Below are positions 1-12,654 of a DNA stretch of 64,000 nucleotides, one piece after another; the stretch's first letter is position 1, and each line of letters begins with the position of its first letter. The position numbers and the translations under genes are program-made. Source of the DNA: Camarhynchus parvulus (Eukaryota; Chordata; Aves; Passeriformes; Thraupidae); assembly GCF_901933205.1 (NCBI RefSeq), contig NC_044571.1, positions 75,207,689-75,271,688 on the forward strand, read 5' to 3'. A model generated the notes under the pieces. It searched no databases. It worked only from the letters and a program-made list of their open reading frames with translations, and was not told where the DNA came from.

Positions 1-3000
1 AGCTGATTGCAGTTTTTACCTACTTATTTGTCTCTCCTGTAAAGCCTGATGTGTTGTCGACTGTCTATAAGGTGATTCTTCCCCCACCCCTTTTTGAAGC
101 ATTATGCCTCAATTCAAGTTTGATATTGACTGCAGCTTGTCTGGTGCCTTCACAGGACGTAGATTCAGTTAATTGTCAGAGAGAAGGTTTTGATCAGTGT
201 TAGGGTGGCAATTTCATAACCTTTGGTTGCCTTGAGAGGCAGTAGGTACCCCAGAGCACACAGTACTATATCTTGACACAACTTGCTGGGGCATAAAAAC
301 AGCTTCAACTGAACCAAACAGTGCAAAGGGAAAATAAGACAGAGGGAATATTATACAGGAGAAAAGAACACAGGAGCACAGTAGAGAATTAAAAAGTAGA
401 ACTTCAGTGAGACAAACTTACTGCAGTGGAGTTAAGAAATATAACTAATACAATTTGATGCTGTCGGGGCTTTTTTCTTCTTTCATTTTTTGGAGAAATG
501 AGAAGCAAACCTCAAGGAGGCACTTGAGAGAGAGGCCAATAATTCTCAGCCTATCCTTACACAGGGAAACATAAGAAAACTGGTCAAAAAATGATCCAAA
601 TGCTGCTGACAGAACAAAGGAAATTTGCTAAGGGATTAAAAAGAGCTAGAATCATCAAAGTGGTGTGCAAGGAATATGGTCTGATTGTTGTATGTCCTGG
701 AGTTGATAGTACATATAAAAGGTTGTTATGGTAATAAAGGCATAGAATTAGCCTGACAAAAGACTTAATTCATGGAATATTGTACAAGAAGCAGCAATGG
801 GATTTATTTGGAATGCAAGTACAAGAAAAATATTGAGTCAGAAATTACTGCTAGGTCACGGGATGAGCAGAGAGAACACAGAAGTGCAGTGAGAGAAAAA
901 GGTTCATTTTGAACTGGATGAAAAATTAACTTCTTTGGTTGACATCTGGAAGTTAAGTGAGACATCCTGTGACATGTCAGGACAGAGAGGCAGTTTGTGA
1001 AGGAGGAACACCTGTGTCTAGTCAGTGAGAGAACAACAGCTGTAGCATAATGCACACATAATTCCTGACAAGAGCAGAAAAAGTGAGGGTCTTGTTGATG
1101 TCATATATGTCAAAAACATCATAGCTTTAGTGAGTGCTTCAAGTACTTGAGTTTTAAACCAATTAATTTTTCCCATGTTTGTTGTATTAAAACCAGGTGT
1201 CTCTTATGCATACAAATAAAAAAATAGAAACAATAATCCCATCTATATTTAATAATCCCTTAGTTTGCCTGCTACCAGTGATCAGCAGGCCAACTCATTT
1301 TTATTGTCCCCAATACCCTGTATTTATCTCTGGTAAGAAAGAATACATCTTTGGGTCTATGTCATTGGTTTAGGCTATGTTCCTACTAGAGTAAAGGTCC
1401 TTGTGTCAAATTATGAACCACATTCCCATAATGCTTGGCTTCTTATACTCAGAGCACAGCTAAACCATATGTGACCTTTGGATTAGATAACTTTCAAACA
1501 TTGCAGGGTAAGATTTTTTATGTCTATCAGAACTTGGATCTGTGTTGAATGTTTTGCACTTCTGATGCTTCCTCTTTCATGAATCTCAGACAAATATAAT
1601 TTGGTTTTCATGCTAGAATGGTGTTATTTTTAGATGTGCAGAAGGAGATTAGATAATGCTGCATAGCAGAATTTTAAAATAAGTTCTGCAAAGTACAAAT
1701 TTCACTATCTAAAATAGCATCCAGAGTTGCTCACCATCCTCTGTCACAAGAATATGAAGCTAATTAGATATTGGGTAAGCCATAGTCATATTATTGATTT
1801 TCTGTAGGCTTCTTAAGCTAATCAGAAAGAAAAAAAAAGCTGATTTTTGAGTGAGGCTTCATTTTTATGTTGGTGCTTAAAATACTGGTCAAGAATTTAA
1901 AAAAACAATGTTACTGCTGTTACTAATAAGTAAATGATAAGTCAAAAATGCCTGTGGGGAATTTTTTTTAAATTTTGACTGTGTTTGCTATCCCTATTTG
2001 CTTTTTAATAAAACAGAAATCAGCCATCATGGACTGTCCTGGCTAAATGTTGCCTGACTGCAAGGGTCAGTGATACCTGGCTAGGATCATCAGCAAATGC
2101 TGAAGGGATGGCTCACCTCATCTGCCTCTACCCATCTAACACTTTGAGTCCAAGCTTTGGGCTCCTTTCCTAGATCCCAGAGCTAGCCCTGCCAGAGGTG
2201 GGTGTTTCAGGTGTATCATGCTCTGGAGTTGCTGCTTTATTCCAGCTTCTACTGGAGACATGCCATGGATGGATCAGGGTGAACTAGTTCTCTCCAGCTG
2301 GGTCCTTTTCCTGGCAGTCACTGCCACTCTGCTGTCCTCAGCCCCACATGTTAAGAGTTCTTAAGTGTTCTTACAGACCTGCTGAGATGAGAGGGGCCAT
2401 CAGCCCTGACTTGCTGTGCTCCACAGGCAACAGGAGAGCACCTGCTGCCCCCAGAGCACAGCCCATACACCTCCTGGAAAGGCAATCCTCAAACAGGCTG
2501 GAAACCCCCCAGTTCCCTGGAGGGCTGTCCAGGTGGTGTGTGCCCTAATTCCACTTGAAGATTTTCTGGCTTCAGCTTCCAGATCCTGGTTTTTGTCATG
2601 GCTTTGATCTCATTTAAAGAGGCTTTCAGAAACTGGCATCCAAATCCAATACATGATCAATGAGCAAGATTGCTGGTAGGGAAACACATGTAAGCATTTT
2701 CTTTGTATTTCCTAGATCACTGCCCCCAAAGAAAGTTACGTGGTAGCTACAGTCATCTTACCTTGGAACTTCTCAGATAGATGCTCAGGCACATCTACAA
2801 AGTAAATTGCCATCCAGCATATTGGTGTGCTGCTATGGGGCTGTCTGCACAGAAAATGCCCTACTGCCCTTTTTCTTGTATTACCTATGAGCACCAAATC
2901 CAGCTCAAAAGCAGAATAATCTGTCTTCATTCTATTTTAATTATTTAATAGTTTGATGACCATAATTTACTCAGTGTTTGCTGAGAGGGACATGACTGTA

Positions 3001-3114
3001 GTTACATGCTCTTTGTGAGGCAATGATCTGAGTAGCTGAGGCACTGCAATTGGGTGAGAAGTGACAGACACTGATCCTTTAATTTGAAAACTACAAGGTT
3101 GTTCCTTTTCACCC
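1..3114. other. Unique non-coding DNA, AT-rich with a GC-richer patch
   Basis: I see no gene, RNA gene or recognisable transposon in this stretch. Most of it is AT-rich with frequent stops in all frames. About 2030-2600 is noticeably GC-richer and carries two overlapping frames of just over 60 codons, but these have no domain, no partner exon and no codon signal, so I treat them as chance frames. Confidence 0.6.
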
Positions 3115-3190
3115 CTAAAAAAAAAAACCCAAAAAAACCCTCAAAAAAATCCAAAAAAAAAAACCAACAAAAAAACCACCAAAAACAAGC
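3115..3190. repeat. A-rich low-complexity tract
   Basis: Runs of 5 to 11 A are broken by C, CC or CCC and occasional T. The tract could be a decayed poly-A or a simple-sequence expansion. It produces a spurious Phe/Gly-rich frame on the minus strand. Confidence 0.85.
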
Positions 3191-3519
3191 CTTTTGACCA
3201 TTCTAGACCTGTCATATCCATATTTTCTTACAGCTACTGATCCCATGAAAAAATGAAAAATGAGTGATAAAGTGTCCTGAACAGAATTTATTTGAGCTGT
3301 TCTCATTAATTCAGTAGTTCCTCAGTTTTAAGGACATGACTATGTGATAAATAAGCAGCAGCTATTTGCAGAATAGAGGGTTGTCTTCCTTCTACTGTGG
3401 TCACCAGAAATGGCCTTATTTCCAGATTCTTTTCAATTCCCTTGTACTTAGATGAAAATAAAACTGTTAGGTGGGAGTGAGACCGGGAGCTTTGAATATC
3501 AGCTCTGTGATCAGCTATT

Positions 3520-4281
3520 AAAGTAGCTCTGGAGTGGGATCTGGACAGGCTGAATCTGAGACCACTTGTGTGAGGTTCAACAAGGCCAAGTGCTGGGTCC
3601 TGCGCTTGGGTCACAGCAGCCCCAGGCAATTCTACAGGATGTGGCAACGTGCCTGGGAAGCTGCCTGGCAGAACAGGACCTGGGGGTGCTGGTTGACAGC
3701 AGCTGAACATGATCCAGTGTGCCCAAGTGGCCCAGAAGGCCGATGGCATCCTGACCTGGATCAGCCAGGCTGTGGCCAGCAGGAGCAGGGCAGTGACCGT
3801 CCCCCTGTACCCAGCACTGCTGAGGCCACAGCTGCAATCCAGGGAAGGAGAACGGAGCTGGAGAAGGGTCTAGAGCACAAGTCTCAAGTCTGAGGGAGCT
3901 CAGAGTGTTTAGACTGGAGCAAAAGAGGCTCCGTGGGAACCTTATCACTCTCTCCAAGCGCCTGAAGGAGGCTGTAGCAGGTGAGGTGCACCTCTTCTCT
4001 CAGATAACAAGTGTCAGAACAAGAGGACATGGCCTCAAGTTGCACCAGGGGAGGTTTAGACTGGATATAAGGGAAATTTTCTTAACTGCAACAATGGTCA
4101 AACATTGAAACAGGCTGCCCAGGGAAGTGGAAGAGTTGCTATTCCTGGAAGTATTCAAAAAGCATGTGAGATGTGGCATTAGGGGACAGAAGTTAGTGGT
4201 TGACTTGCCGGTGCTGGGATGAGGGTTGGACCCAATGATCTCAGAGGTCTTTTCCCACCTAAAGGACTCTATGATTTGATA
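3520..4281 (+). mobile_element. CR1 LINE, 3' portion, sense, 5'-truncated
   Basis: This is the 3' part of a chicken-repeat-1 non-LTR retrotransposon. From left to right it reads the end of the ORF2 (reverse transcriptase) frame and then the conserved 3' UTR. That UTR ends in the usual 'ggtcttttcccacct' block followed by a degenerate copy of the ATTCTATG tail repeat near 4269-4281. The copy is dead: the 5' end is missing, as is typical of target-primed retrotransposition. Relative to the consensus I remember, a stretch is also missing near 3838-3850, where the text jumps from the ORF2 end to the 'gagaagggtctagagcacaag' region. Only the broad family is assigned, not the subfamily. Confidence 0.93.
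3534..3893 (+). pseudogene. CR1 ORF2 C-terminal remnant (reverse transcriptase polyprotein)
   Basis: A frame inside the CR1 copy still reads the ORF2 C-terminal region. It contains RFNKAKCWVLRLGH, which matches the family's usual KFNKAKCxVLHLGH motif, before drifting out of frame with the family. It covers about 120 codons, against roughly 900 for a complete ORF2, and lacks the endonuclease and the catalytic YxDD part of the polymerase. The ATG is incidental. The frame cannot make a working product. The motif match is seen directly; the family assignment is from memory. Confidence 0.75.
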
Positions 4282-7039
4282 ATTTCAGTGTTCAATCACT
4301 GTTTTCCTGTCTTGTCTGAGGAAGTGCCTGACAGCTCATTTTCTTATCAGCAAAGCCTATATACTGTGCTAATGCTTCTTGATAAAAAACGCAGAGAAAG
4401 TCCCCAAGCTGTCAGATGGTCTGTTAACTTAAATACAGTCCACATCTTTGCTCTCATCCCATTGCATACTTTGATTTGCTCTCAGCTGGAAAAAATCAGA
4501 TCTACCTACCCTATGATTTTGCAAACTGCCAGTCATCTGGATTGGTCATAATTTGCTGGAAGACTTCTTTAAATAAGGAATTTATCATGGGTTCAGTGTC
4601 AGTATCTGTACTTGATTTTTAAAGTACGTTTTCCTTGAAAAAGCAGATTTGAAGTTGTGCTCTATTTTTAGCTCTGTAATAATTGCAGCAACCTGATTGG
4701 GTTCAGTTCCCTTGTGCTTGGGATGACAGTGTGATACAGCAAGTTGTTCTAGTGTCCATCAGGATTTATTGCATATATGGATGCAATGAATGTTTGAAAT
4801 CAATTCAAAGATACTATATTTTTGTTGCTAAAAAAAAAAAAAGTAAAATTATGTTTCTGCATTTGTAACAGGGCAAAATAATTCTGTTTTCCCAACACAG
4901 TACAGCAGCATGTCTGTAACTTGCTTAGGCACAGTCCTTCCTTTCAGTATTATATAGGCTAAATATAAATTTCATCACAAAACAGAGAACAAAATAATAG
5001 ACTGTGTTCAGTGCTTATCACTTTTGTTATATCTCATGGCTTTTCTAGGCTCAAGCAGAGGCTAAGAGAACAAATGGTCGTGTCCTGAGACCTGCTAACC
5101 TGCCTGCCCTTCCCCACCCACCCTACACAGCATCTCTGGTTGTTCTTTTGCAAGTACTTCACATTTGCTTTCTGGGGCTTTCTAATTCTATTGAAAATGC
5201 TAATAGTCTGTTGATCTGGAACACAGCCTCTTACTCCCTGTCATTTCCAAAACCATCTCAACTCTGTATGGTGTTATGACATCAAAATAAAGAAACTGCT
5301 TTGTAAAAAGGAAAAAAACCAACGGATTGTTGAGTAACAGAGTGATCTATTAGTTATAAACCAGTATGATCTGTTAGGGCAGAAACGTGGGTGCTTCAGT
5401 GGCTGAGGTGTTACAGACATTTAGGTCCCACTTCCCAGCTGGCCACTGGCTTTGGGAGGACATGAACTTATCAGACATCTCTCCATCTTTGAACAAGCAA
5501 GAGAAATCCAGCTGATCTGTCAGTCACTTGGCCAAGCTAGCTCCTTTTCACAACCTACAACTGACTTCCTAGGGGTCTTGAGATCATCTTCCCTAGATGG
5601 AATTTTTTCAGAAGTGTCTATTAAGATGCAGACTTCCCTAGGAAGTAATTTTGTTTTCTTGTTTGCTTGACATATTCACATTAAATTCTTCAGAAATCAT
5701 TTAGGTTGAGGCAGAGATTTTTAAGGTAAGCCAACAAAACTCAGATTCCACCGAAACTTGATGGTATCTGACGCATATTTTATGCAAGCTCCTTCATCTC
5801 CTTCTGCCCTTCACAAGTATTTAACTTTTGGACCAATTCTAATTTCAAATTGTGTAAAAAAATGTTCCTTGTCTTAAGAGCAGAAATATTCTGCAAGGGA
5901 GAGGAGGGACAGGGCAACTCAAATAGGAATGGGACTGCAAAAATGAGCCAAAGGAAACCTGCTTGATAGTTCGCATGCAAAAGACCAGCTCTGGACATGG
6001 TTAGGAAACTGCATGATACAAAGATACCTGGCGTAGGAAAAAATACAGTCTGTCCAAGCTCCAGGACAAACAATACAGCAGGATGTCAAAGTGTGAGAAG
6101 AAAAAGCTGGAAATAAAACAAAAATGTGTCCAAATTAATGATGGTCAGGGTTATTAAGGCTGTTGGTGCCCTTGGGGCCCCAACGTTCTCATACTCAGAT
6201 CTCCAACAGCGTTTGCTAATTCAGTGCATTTTTGTTGATCTTCCCAGGTGCTGAAGTTCATCCCTGAGGCTGGGCATACCAGAAGAAGAGGCAGAATCAG
6301 GAACAACATGTCCTTGGTAGACATACAGCTGGATCACCATGAGCGTTGTGATTGTGTCTGCAGTTCAAGACCACCCCGATAAAAAAGGAAAAACAAAGAA
6401 AGAGAAGAAAAAACCAGACACAGAAATTGCATCTTACCGGACATTTACTTTCAAGCAGGATTGCTCTGAGGACCTTTACTCACTAATCATTTGAATTTGC
6501 TACTAGCCTGCCTTTGCAATTAGCAAAAATCATTGCTGTGCTGATTAGTGTCATGGCAATTAAACAGATATATCATACATTTATGTATCAGCATCGAAGG
6601 ATTTAGGATTGTGGTTATCTGTAGCTAGATTCTGAGGGCTGAGATTTTAAAAGCTCAATTGCAGTCCTTTAGGCACACAGTGCCCACTGAATTTAAATAC
6701 CAGGTGTGTAGGTTTTTGTGGTAGTTGGCAATGAAATAGAATTTTGTTTCTTTTTCACTCACCAGTTCCTACACTCAAATTCTGCTCCCATTTCTACCTC
6801 CTCAGCTCTCCTGATGGTAGGTAGCATTTTATGGTGGGTATAAATGAGGAGAGAATTTGAGCCTGTAGGAGTGCAAAATGGTTTGCCCCACTCTCAGAGG
6901 GAACTTCTCAGCATTCTGGCCTGACAGAGTGATATAGAATACTTCAAATACATCATTACATAAAATCACATGTCAGAAAAGTCAAATCTCGCTGTTTGTA
7001 CTCGAGCAAGTCGTGTGCTGAAGTTAGTAGATGCTTTGC
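4282..7039. other. Unique AT-rich non-coding DNA
   Basis: No gene or transposon was recognised. The stretch holds a 12-A run near 4831, pyrimidine-rich text near 5101-5130, and a weak 9-bp inverted repeat around 6158-6180 (gttggtgcc / ggccccaac, one mismatch). The short frames here are unremarkable. Confidence 0.6.
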
Positions 7040-7335
7040 ATAAGCCAGGACACTGAGGGTGGTAGGGGATGCCAAGGCTGGCAAGGCAGCCATCGCCCAA
7101 GTGCTTCTGCAAGAGGGGGCTCCTGCCAGCTCCCCAGGTAAATACCTGTGGGCTGGAACTCATTTTGGTCACTACCTACCTGATCTGGATTCTGGCCCCT
7201 TGCCCAGAGTGGCCCCACAGTTGCTCAAGAGGAGCCCCCTCTATGGAAGAAGGGAGAGCCAGCCCTCCCCTTGGATCCTCCTCGCAGCAGTTCGAGGAGT
7301 GCCGTGCTTTCCTGTGGAGGAGATGAAGATAGGGT
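7040..7335. other. GC-rich patch, unassigned
   Basis: Base composition rises sharply relative to both flanks. Overlapping frames of 64 to 113 codons are open in several phases on both strands, which is what GC-rich DNA does by chance. None has a recognisable domain. It could be an old retroelement fragment or a small exon-bearing region, but I cannot tell which. Confidence 0.4.
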
Positions 7336-8585
7336 GCTTGTTTGTTGAAAATATTGATTTGTTTTGCAGTTGTGTTACTGGGAAACAAAACTGTGTTTGA
7401 GATTTAATTATCATTATTTGGTTTGGGGTTTCTTTATTTGTTTTTAACTTTGCCATATATGCATTAATCTTAGTTATCTGAGGTTAGTTGTCTCATTCCA
7501 GCTCTGTGTATTGCCATGGTTAAAGTGTTGACAGTGAATTTCTTTCTTTTTTTAATTGCATTTTGCTGAAGTCTATTAACTCATTAAGTAATGTCTGTCA
7601 GTCATCAAAAATGCGCATCATTTATTAACTTTCAGAAGAATATTACTAAATACCACCTCATAATAAAATTAGCACTTTAAAAGCTACAGCATAGCTTCCT
7701 ATGTCTTTTAAACTATTACAAAAGTGCTCTAGATGAAAAACAAAAATGATCCTGCCAAACTAGCTTTAAGGATTTTCAAATGCTGCTCCAAAAGTGTAAA
7801 AAGCACGCAGTTTTAAGAATTGGAGTTTTGATCATGAATGTAACAGAGGGAATAGGGTGGCACATTTAATGGCTGAGGTTTTATGTTTTACAATAGACAT
7901 AGGCTGCATCAAATCATCTTGTCTGTGTTGGCTCTTGTCTGTCTCTCTGAAAGAGTGAAGTAGGTTGACAATAATGCATTATAATTTGTGGAAAATGGCA
8001 TGTGCTATAAAATATAAGGCCTTCAAACCAGTATGTTTTAGTACTCCACAGGTTTGTTACAAAAGCACCCTAATGTTCTCATTTTCCCTCTTCATCAGCT
8101 CAAGTGTTTTGTAAGTGCTTTTTTATAATTTTAGCAAAACTTTGCTGAAAGGTCCCTTAGAAATGTTGTGTTACTTTCTTTCCTGTACTTTAACCTTGGA
8201 GATTCAGAAAGTGTGGGGGTTTTATTATTTATATTAATTTTTCCTCTCTGGCTCCCAGATGTCTGTTTAAAAATGCTCCTGAATGCTTACTTGGGAAGTG
8301 ATTCATCATTTTTCAAAGCAATTCACATTTAAAGAACAGCCCTGTAACCAAAGATTACCACCTTCATTTTGTAGTTCAGGACTATTTAAAGAACATCTCA
8401 TTCTTTTTCTGTCTCTAGCTTAATAACAAGATTGACCCAGCCCTTCCATAAGTTTTAGCTAAGTTTGGAAAAAATTTGCATGCAAGACCTTGGCAGTACG
8501 GATTGTTTCTGAGATACTGAACTCCTGTTTTTCTCTCTGTCTGAATCATGCCTAAGCACTCTGATTTCATAGTTAGCATTGGCTG
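7336..8585. other. Unique AT-rich non-coding DNA
   Basis: I see nothing beyond ordinary AT-rich sequence with short homopolymer runs. Confidence 0.6.
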
Positions 8586-8629
8586 CAGGATACACAAAGT
8601 AGTCCTTTGATTTCCCACCCTCCAAGGGA

Positions 8630-8690
8630 ACTGGGCAGCAGGCGGTGCTGCACCAGGTGTGTGCCACGCAGCACCGCCTGCTTGCCCAGT
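8630..8690. repeat. GC-rich near-perfect inverted repeat (hairpin)
   Basis: The left arm is 8630-8651 and the right arm is 8668-8690. They pair over 22 bp with a single unpaired base in the right arm and a 16-nt loop. The core arms are gcaggcggtgctgc and gcagcaccgcctgc, exact reverse complements. The hairpin sits in a GC-rich patch (about 8590-8830) inside AT-rich DNA. No gene or known transposon end adjoins it. It could be a non-autonomous element remnant, a small RNA hairpin, or the product of template switching during replication. Confidence 0.9.
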
Positions 8691-8830
8691 CCCACCCCAA
8701 CAGCCACGGGTTGTGAGGGGCACTTGTGCCTCCTGATCAGAGGATTCCAGCCTTGGCTGGGAGCCTGAGTTACCCCTAGAGGCAGCTGGGAGAGGCTCTC
8801 CCATAGTGTGCCTTGGTCCAAAGGTTGAAA

Positions 8831-9840
8831 TCACACAGTTTGGGAGCATTCCTTTCTCTCCTTTGACTATATAGAAAGATTAGAGATTTGATTTGGATAT
8901 CTAAGTGGGATACACAGAGGTAGATAGTATGAATACTACTTTTAAAGACTGAACAGCTGAGAATTCAGCTGAGTCAGAAAAAGGCAGCAGTGAGTGCCAG
9001 GGTCCAACAGAAAAATTCAGACGCAAAGTAAAAAAACATCCTCTTGCTTAATGATAGGTTTGCCTTCTTAAATGTAAGCTAAGCTTGTCACAAAGTTTAA
9101 AGTATTACTCCTGGGACACTTATTAATTAATGGAACTATTCAGTGCTTCCTGCTGCCATACAGACACCATGCTCCCAGCCAGTGCAGGAGGGTCAAGGAT
9201 GGGCTTTGTGTGGCAGTGTGGGGATGATAACATACGTGAGAAATAAGAAAAACTCCCCAAAACCCAAACCCCGAGATGCAGTGACCCTGGTGAAACCAAA
9301 AAACAGCTAAGTTTTTCCTTTTTATTTATTAGCAGAAATTGCAAAGGTGTATCTTCATACTTTTTTCCCTCTTTTGTCTTTGTATAATTGTTATGTTGTT
9401 TACATACTTAAAGAGCAAAGATGTTAAGAAAACCTAATCTGGTTCAGTTTTATTTGTGGAATTGGAAACCCCCCAAAAACAAAAACATTTTCAAAGGCAA
9501 TTCAGAAAGAGTCCTAATTTCAAACCACTCATCAGCTTTTTATTTACTATATTCTTCTGGGATAGAGCCTACTTTCTCAAGTGCAATCTATGTATATTTT
9601 TTTTATCTCAGTTAAATGCAGCTTTTCTAGCAGTGCTTTTTACTTGGTGCAGTATGTAATGTGTCTTACCTTGATGAAAAAATAAATACTGCTTTTGAAA
9701 GAAGATACTCTGAGTGATTATTCATATTTGGACGAAGAAAAAATTAAAGACATTTCCACAACATGACACCATCCTTGTGTACTCACAAGGTCTCCTTTCA
9801 AATTTTAGCAGTCATTCCCAGGAGCATCAGGGAAGGACCA
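8831..9840. other. Unique non-coding DNA
   Basis: Nothing was recognised. The stretch is AT-rich with a few overlapping short frames. Confidence 0.6.
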
Positions 9841-10265
9841 AAGTGCAGTTTTGGGATAATAGAGTTTGAACCCCCAAGCTGGCAAAGCTGACAGCTTCCT
9901 TTTGGAGCAACAGCAGTGTGACAGCAGCACAGCATTTCTTAGAGTTGGATTAGGGCACCCCCCATATTTGGTGCTGATCTCAGCCCCTGCAGGCTTGGCT
10001 TGGCTCCAGGGGAGACATCCGCACTCATCTTGCTATAGCTGCTCCTTACTGCCAAAGGAGGCTGCTGCAGGAGCTCTGCATCTCACCTCAGCAAGGGCAG
10101 AGCTGAGCATCCAATGCCTGCAGGGCAGCTGGAGGAGCCTAGGGCCTCTCGAGGTGGGAAAATTCGAGCTGTGCTTCTGGGTTTGGGCATTCCCTCCGGC
10201 TTTGCCAGAAGCAACTTTTGCTGTGTTGCGGCAAGTACTAACCTTCAAAGCTTTGGTACCTACTT
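9841..10265. other. GC-richer patch with a 140-codon frame, unassigned
   Basis: A plus-strand frame of 140 codons begins at 9866. Its text has no recognisable domain, and its composition (Leu, Ala, Ser, Gln) follows the local GC content. There is no neighbouring exon or paralogous motif. I regard it as a chance frame, but it is the longest non-repeat frame in the first 20 kb. Confidence 0.35.
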
Positions 10266-11360
10266 TCAATTTAAGGTTCTTGTGTTAAGCTGAAGCTGCC
10301 TTAGGCCTTCACTGGATCTTGGACTGAATAAGAACATGAAATTTTTGCCCAACTGATTATTCACGAGCCAGATCCCCTGTCTGATAAGGGAAATACAGAG
10401 AGCATACAGTTGTCTGGGAACCCAGCTTTTTAGTCTGTCCTCATGCATGAGCACCTTTTTCTGTACAGTAATGCTACTGATCTGAAGCAGTCAGCCATTC
10501 AGATGAGCATATTTATCCTGTTTGGTTTGCTCCTTGTTACTCAGAGAAAAAAAAAAAAGATATTTTTTCCTTTTTTTTTTTTAAAGGCTGTCAGAAGATA
10601 CATTTGCTAACATTTGCTAACAAAGGAATCATTTCTCTTGCATACAGTGAACGGGGCCATAGTTAATGGGTAGAGGAGATATTTTTTGCCTTTTGGAAAT
10701 GCACTGAATAAACTTCATAGACAGCAACTCAGCAACTGCAAAATGTTCAAGGATGGCATAAAGCTCCTCCCAACTGGCATTGCTACACACCTCCATAACT
10801 AATGGCTAGCTAACACCGGTTTGTCCTCAAGGAGCGCGTAAGTGAAAGCTTTAATAAATCTGAAACTTTTGAAACAGCTCTGCATCTCTCTTAATGTGTA
10901 AAAGTATATGGTTCACAACGTCATTCAGGAACTCACTATCACCTCTTTCTAAAGTAGTGGGTTTTTTAAACATTCATCTTCTCTTTTTTGAAGAACACAG
11001 AATCTTCCTCTAGCTAATTTTAAGATCTGTAACATCTGTAAAAATACTTGCCTGTAAATTCAGTTAAGATTTCTCTTGCTCTTGTCCAGAGTGCATTGCC
11101 CATACACACTGCTGTAATGTAAATTCAGCAGAGGTCCAATTTGTACTTATTCTCCCAGGGACTCCAGTGCAGCACATAATGAAAATTTAGAAATCAGTAT
11201 TCCTGTCTCTCATTATAGGAGTTTGAACTTTGTTTATTGACAGTCTTGGTCAAATATGCTGAAATAAACATTCATAGTTTATTTAGTCGTTCATTGACAG
11301 GCTGTGAAAGTCTGCTTTAAATGTTCAAAGTACAAATTCAATTTTCCATTTCTTTTCAAA
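10266..11360. other. Unique AT-rich non-coding DNA
   Basis: The stretch has an A12 run followed closely by a T13 run (10548-10583), and a tandem 10-bp duplication of catttgctaa at 10601-10620. No gene was seen. Confidence 0.6.
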
Positions 11361-11414
11361 GAATCACAGAATGTCTTGGGTTGGAAGGGACCTTAAAGAT
11401 CATCTCGTTCCAAA
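11361..11414 (-). mobile_element. CR1 LINE 3' end fragment, antisense
   Basis: The text gaatcacagaatg...ttgggttggaagggacc is the reverse complement of the CR1 3' UTR terminus, so the element runs on the minus strand with its tail on the left. Only about 55 bp survive. The segment is too short for subfamily assignment. Confidence 0.88.
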
Positions 11415-12185
11415 TACTTCTCCTAGAAATGGAATTTTCAAACCAGCAAATGTTCTGCCATGAATAATAGGAGGGAAATATTCTATGTTGACTCTGTCTT
11501 TTAAAACTGATTTGACTTAAGATGGTCTAAAATTCTTGTAGCAAAAATTTATATTTCAAAACTGAGTTTATATAACCTGATTTTTGAAACTGAGTTTTAA
11601 AGCCTCATTTATGTATTGCTTATAGAAACTTGCTGTGGCACAGACATGCTTTAATAAAAATGGAAATAGTTATGTAATAACAGTTAATGTATTTGATGCT
11701 TCAGTTTCAAGCTGACAAAGATTTCTGCTTCACTTGAAAGAATTTCAGTTTCAGAGCTAGTACAAAGCAAACAGGATAAAAAGGACTGGGTACCTTCAAA
11801 TATTTTGACATAAATGGTCAAATTCCTTGACATAAGGAAAAAACCCTTAACTTTTATTCATTGCATTTCTTTAGAAAAATAATAAGAGCAGTCATCTTAA
11901 CATTTTTGTTCTGAGTTTGGAGAGTATCATCTCAAGTAGGGGATACACTGAAATGAGCTCTCTCATTTCAGTCTAAAACCAGTTTACCCTTTCTGAGATG
12001 AAGGTGGTCTGGAGAACCACCCTTCATATCAATGCAATTCTGTCAAATCTTTCTTTGTGCTCCCATTCTCATTGCTTCTTGTCAAAGAATAAAAAAAAAT
12101 GGTTTGGTAACACTGTCCTTCCACTTGCATGTATTATGGGAAGAAAGAGGATTCCCTCCCCCAAAATGGGGGACCATTTTACGTT
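11415..12185. other. Unique AT-rich non-coding DNA
   Basis: No gene or repeat was recognised between the two antisense CR1 tails. Confidence 0.6.
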
Positions 12186-12345
12186 GAAGAACTCCAGGCT
12201 GGCTGAGGTGGGAAGGGACCTCTGGAGATGGTCTTGTCCAGCCCTCTATCCACAGCAGGGTCATCTACAGCACTACAGCCGTGCTCAGTCCTGTCCAGTT
12301 GGGTTTTGAATTTCTTCAGGGATGGAGATTCAGCTCTTTTTACTA
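12186..12345 (-). mobile_element. CR1 LINE 3' fragment, antisense
   Basis: The diagnostic text reads gaggtgggaagggacctctggagatggtc, then the block ending in ttgggttttgaatttcttcagggatggagattc. This is the reverse complement of a CR1 3' UTR of the group that carries 'ctggagatc' rather than 'ttaaagatc'. It therefore probably belongs to a different CR1 subfamily from the copy at 11361. The right boundary is blurred by divergence. Confidence 0.88.
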
Positions 12346-12654
12346 GATTATGTAGAGCAAGGGTGAGGCATTAGTTTTGACAAATTGTGTGGAGACAGAG
12401 AAAAGTCTGACGAACCCTTGGACTTCCACTGAGGACTGTGGCTCATGGAAGACTCTCCAGTGTGTGATGAGCAGGCCTTTCTCCCTGCCATATATATCCA
12501 ACAGTATCACCAGGATGGTAAATTCCAGGACCAGAAAGAGTATCTTAGGTGGTGTGGGGAGAAGGGCCAAACATCCATGCTGCAGGATTTTCCTCCAAGG
12601 TACAGTAACAAATTTTTAGCTTAAATGACTAAAGACTTCTGCCAGTGCACAAGA
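12346..12654. other. Unassigned sequence 5' of the antisense CR1
   Basis: I see no gene. The left part could be further diverged CR1, but I could not align it by eye. Confidence 0.4.

Noticed and set aside
9866..10288. 140-codon plus-strand frame as a possible gene
   Set aside because: The composition tracks local GC content, there is no domain, and a frame is open on the other strand over the same bases.
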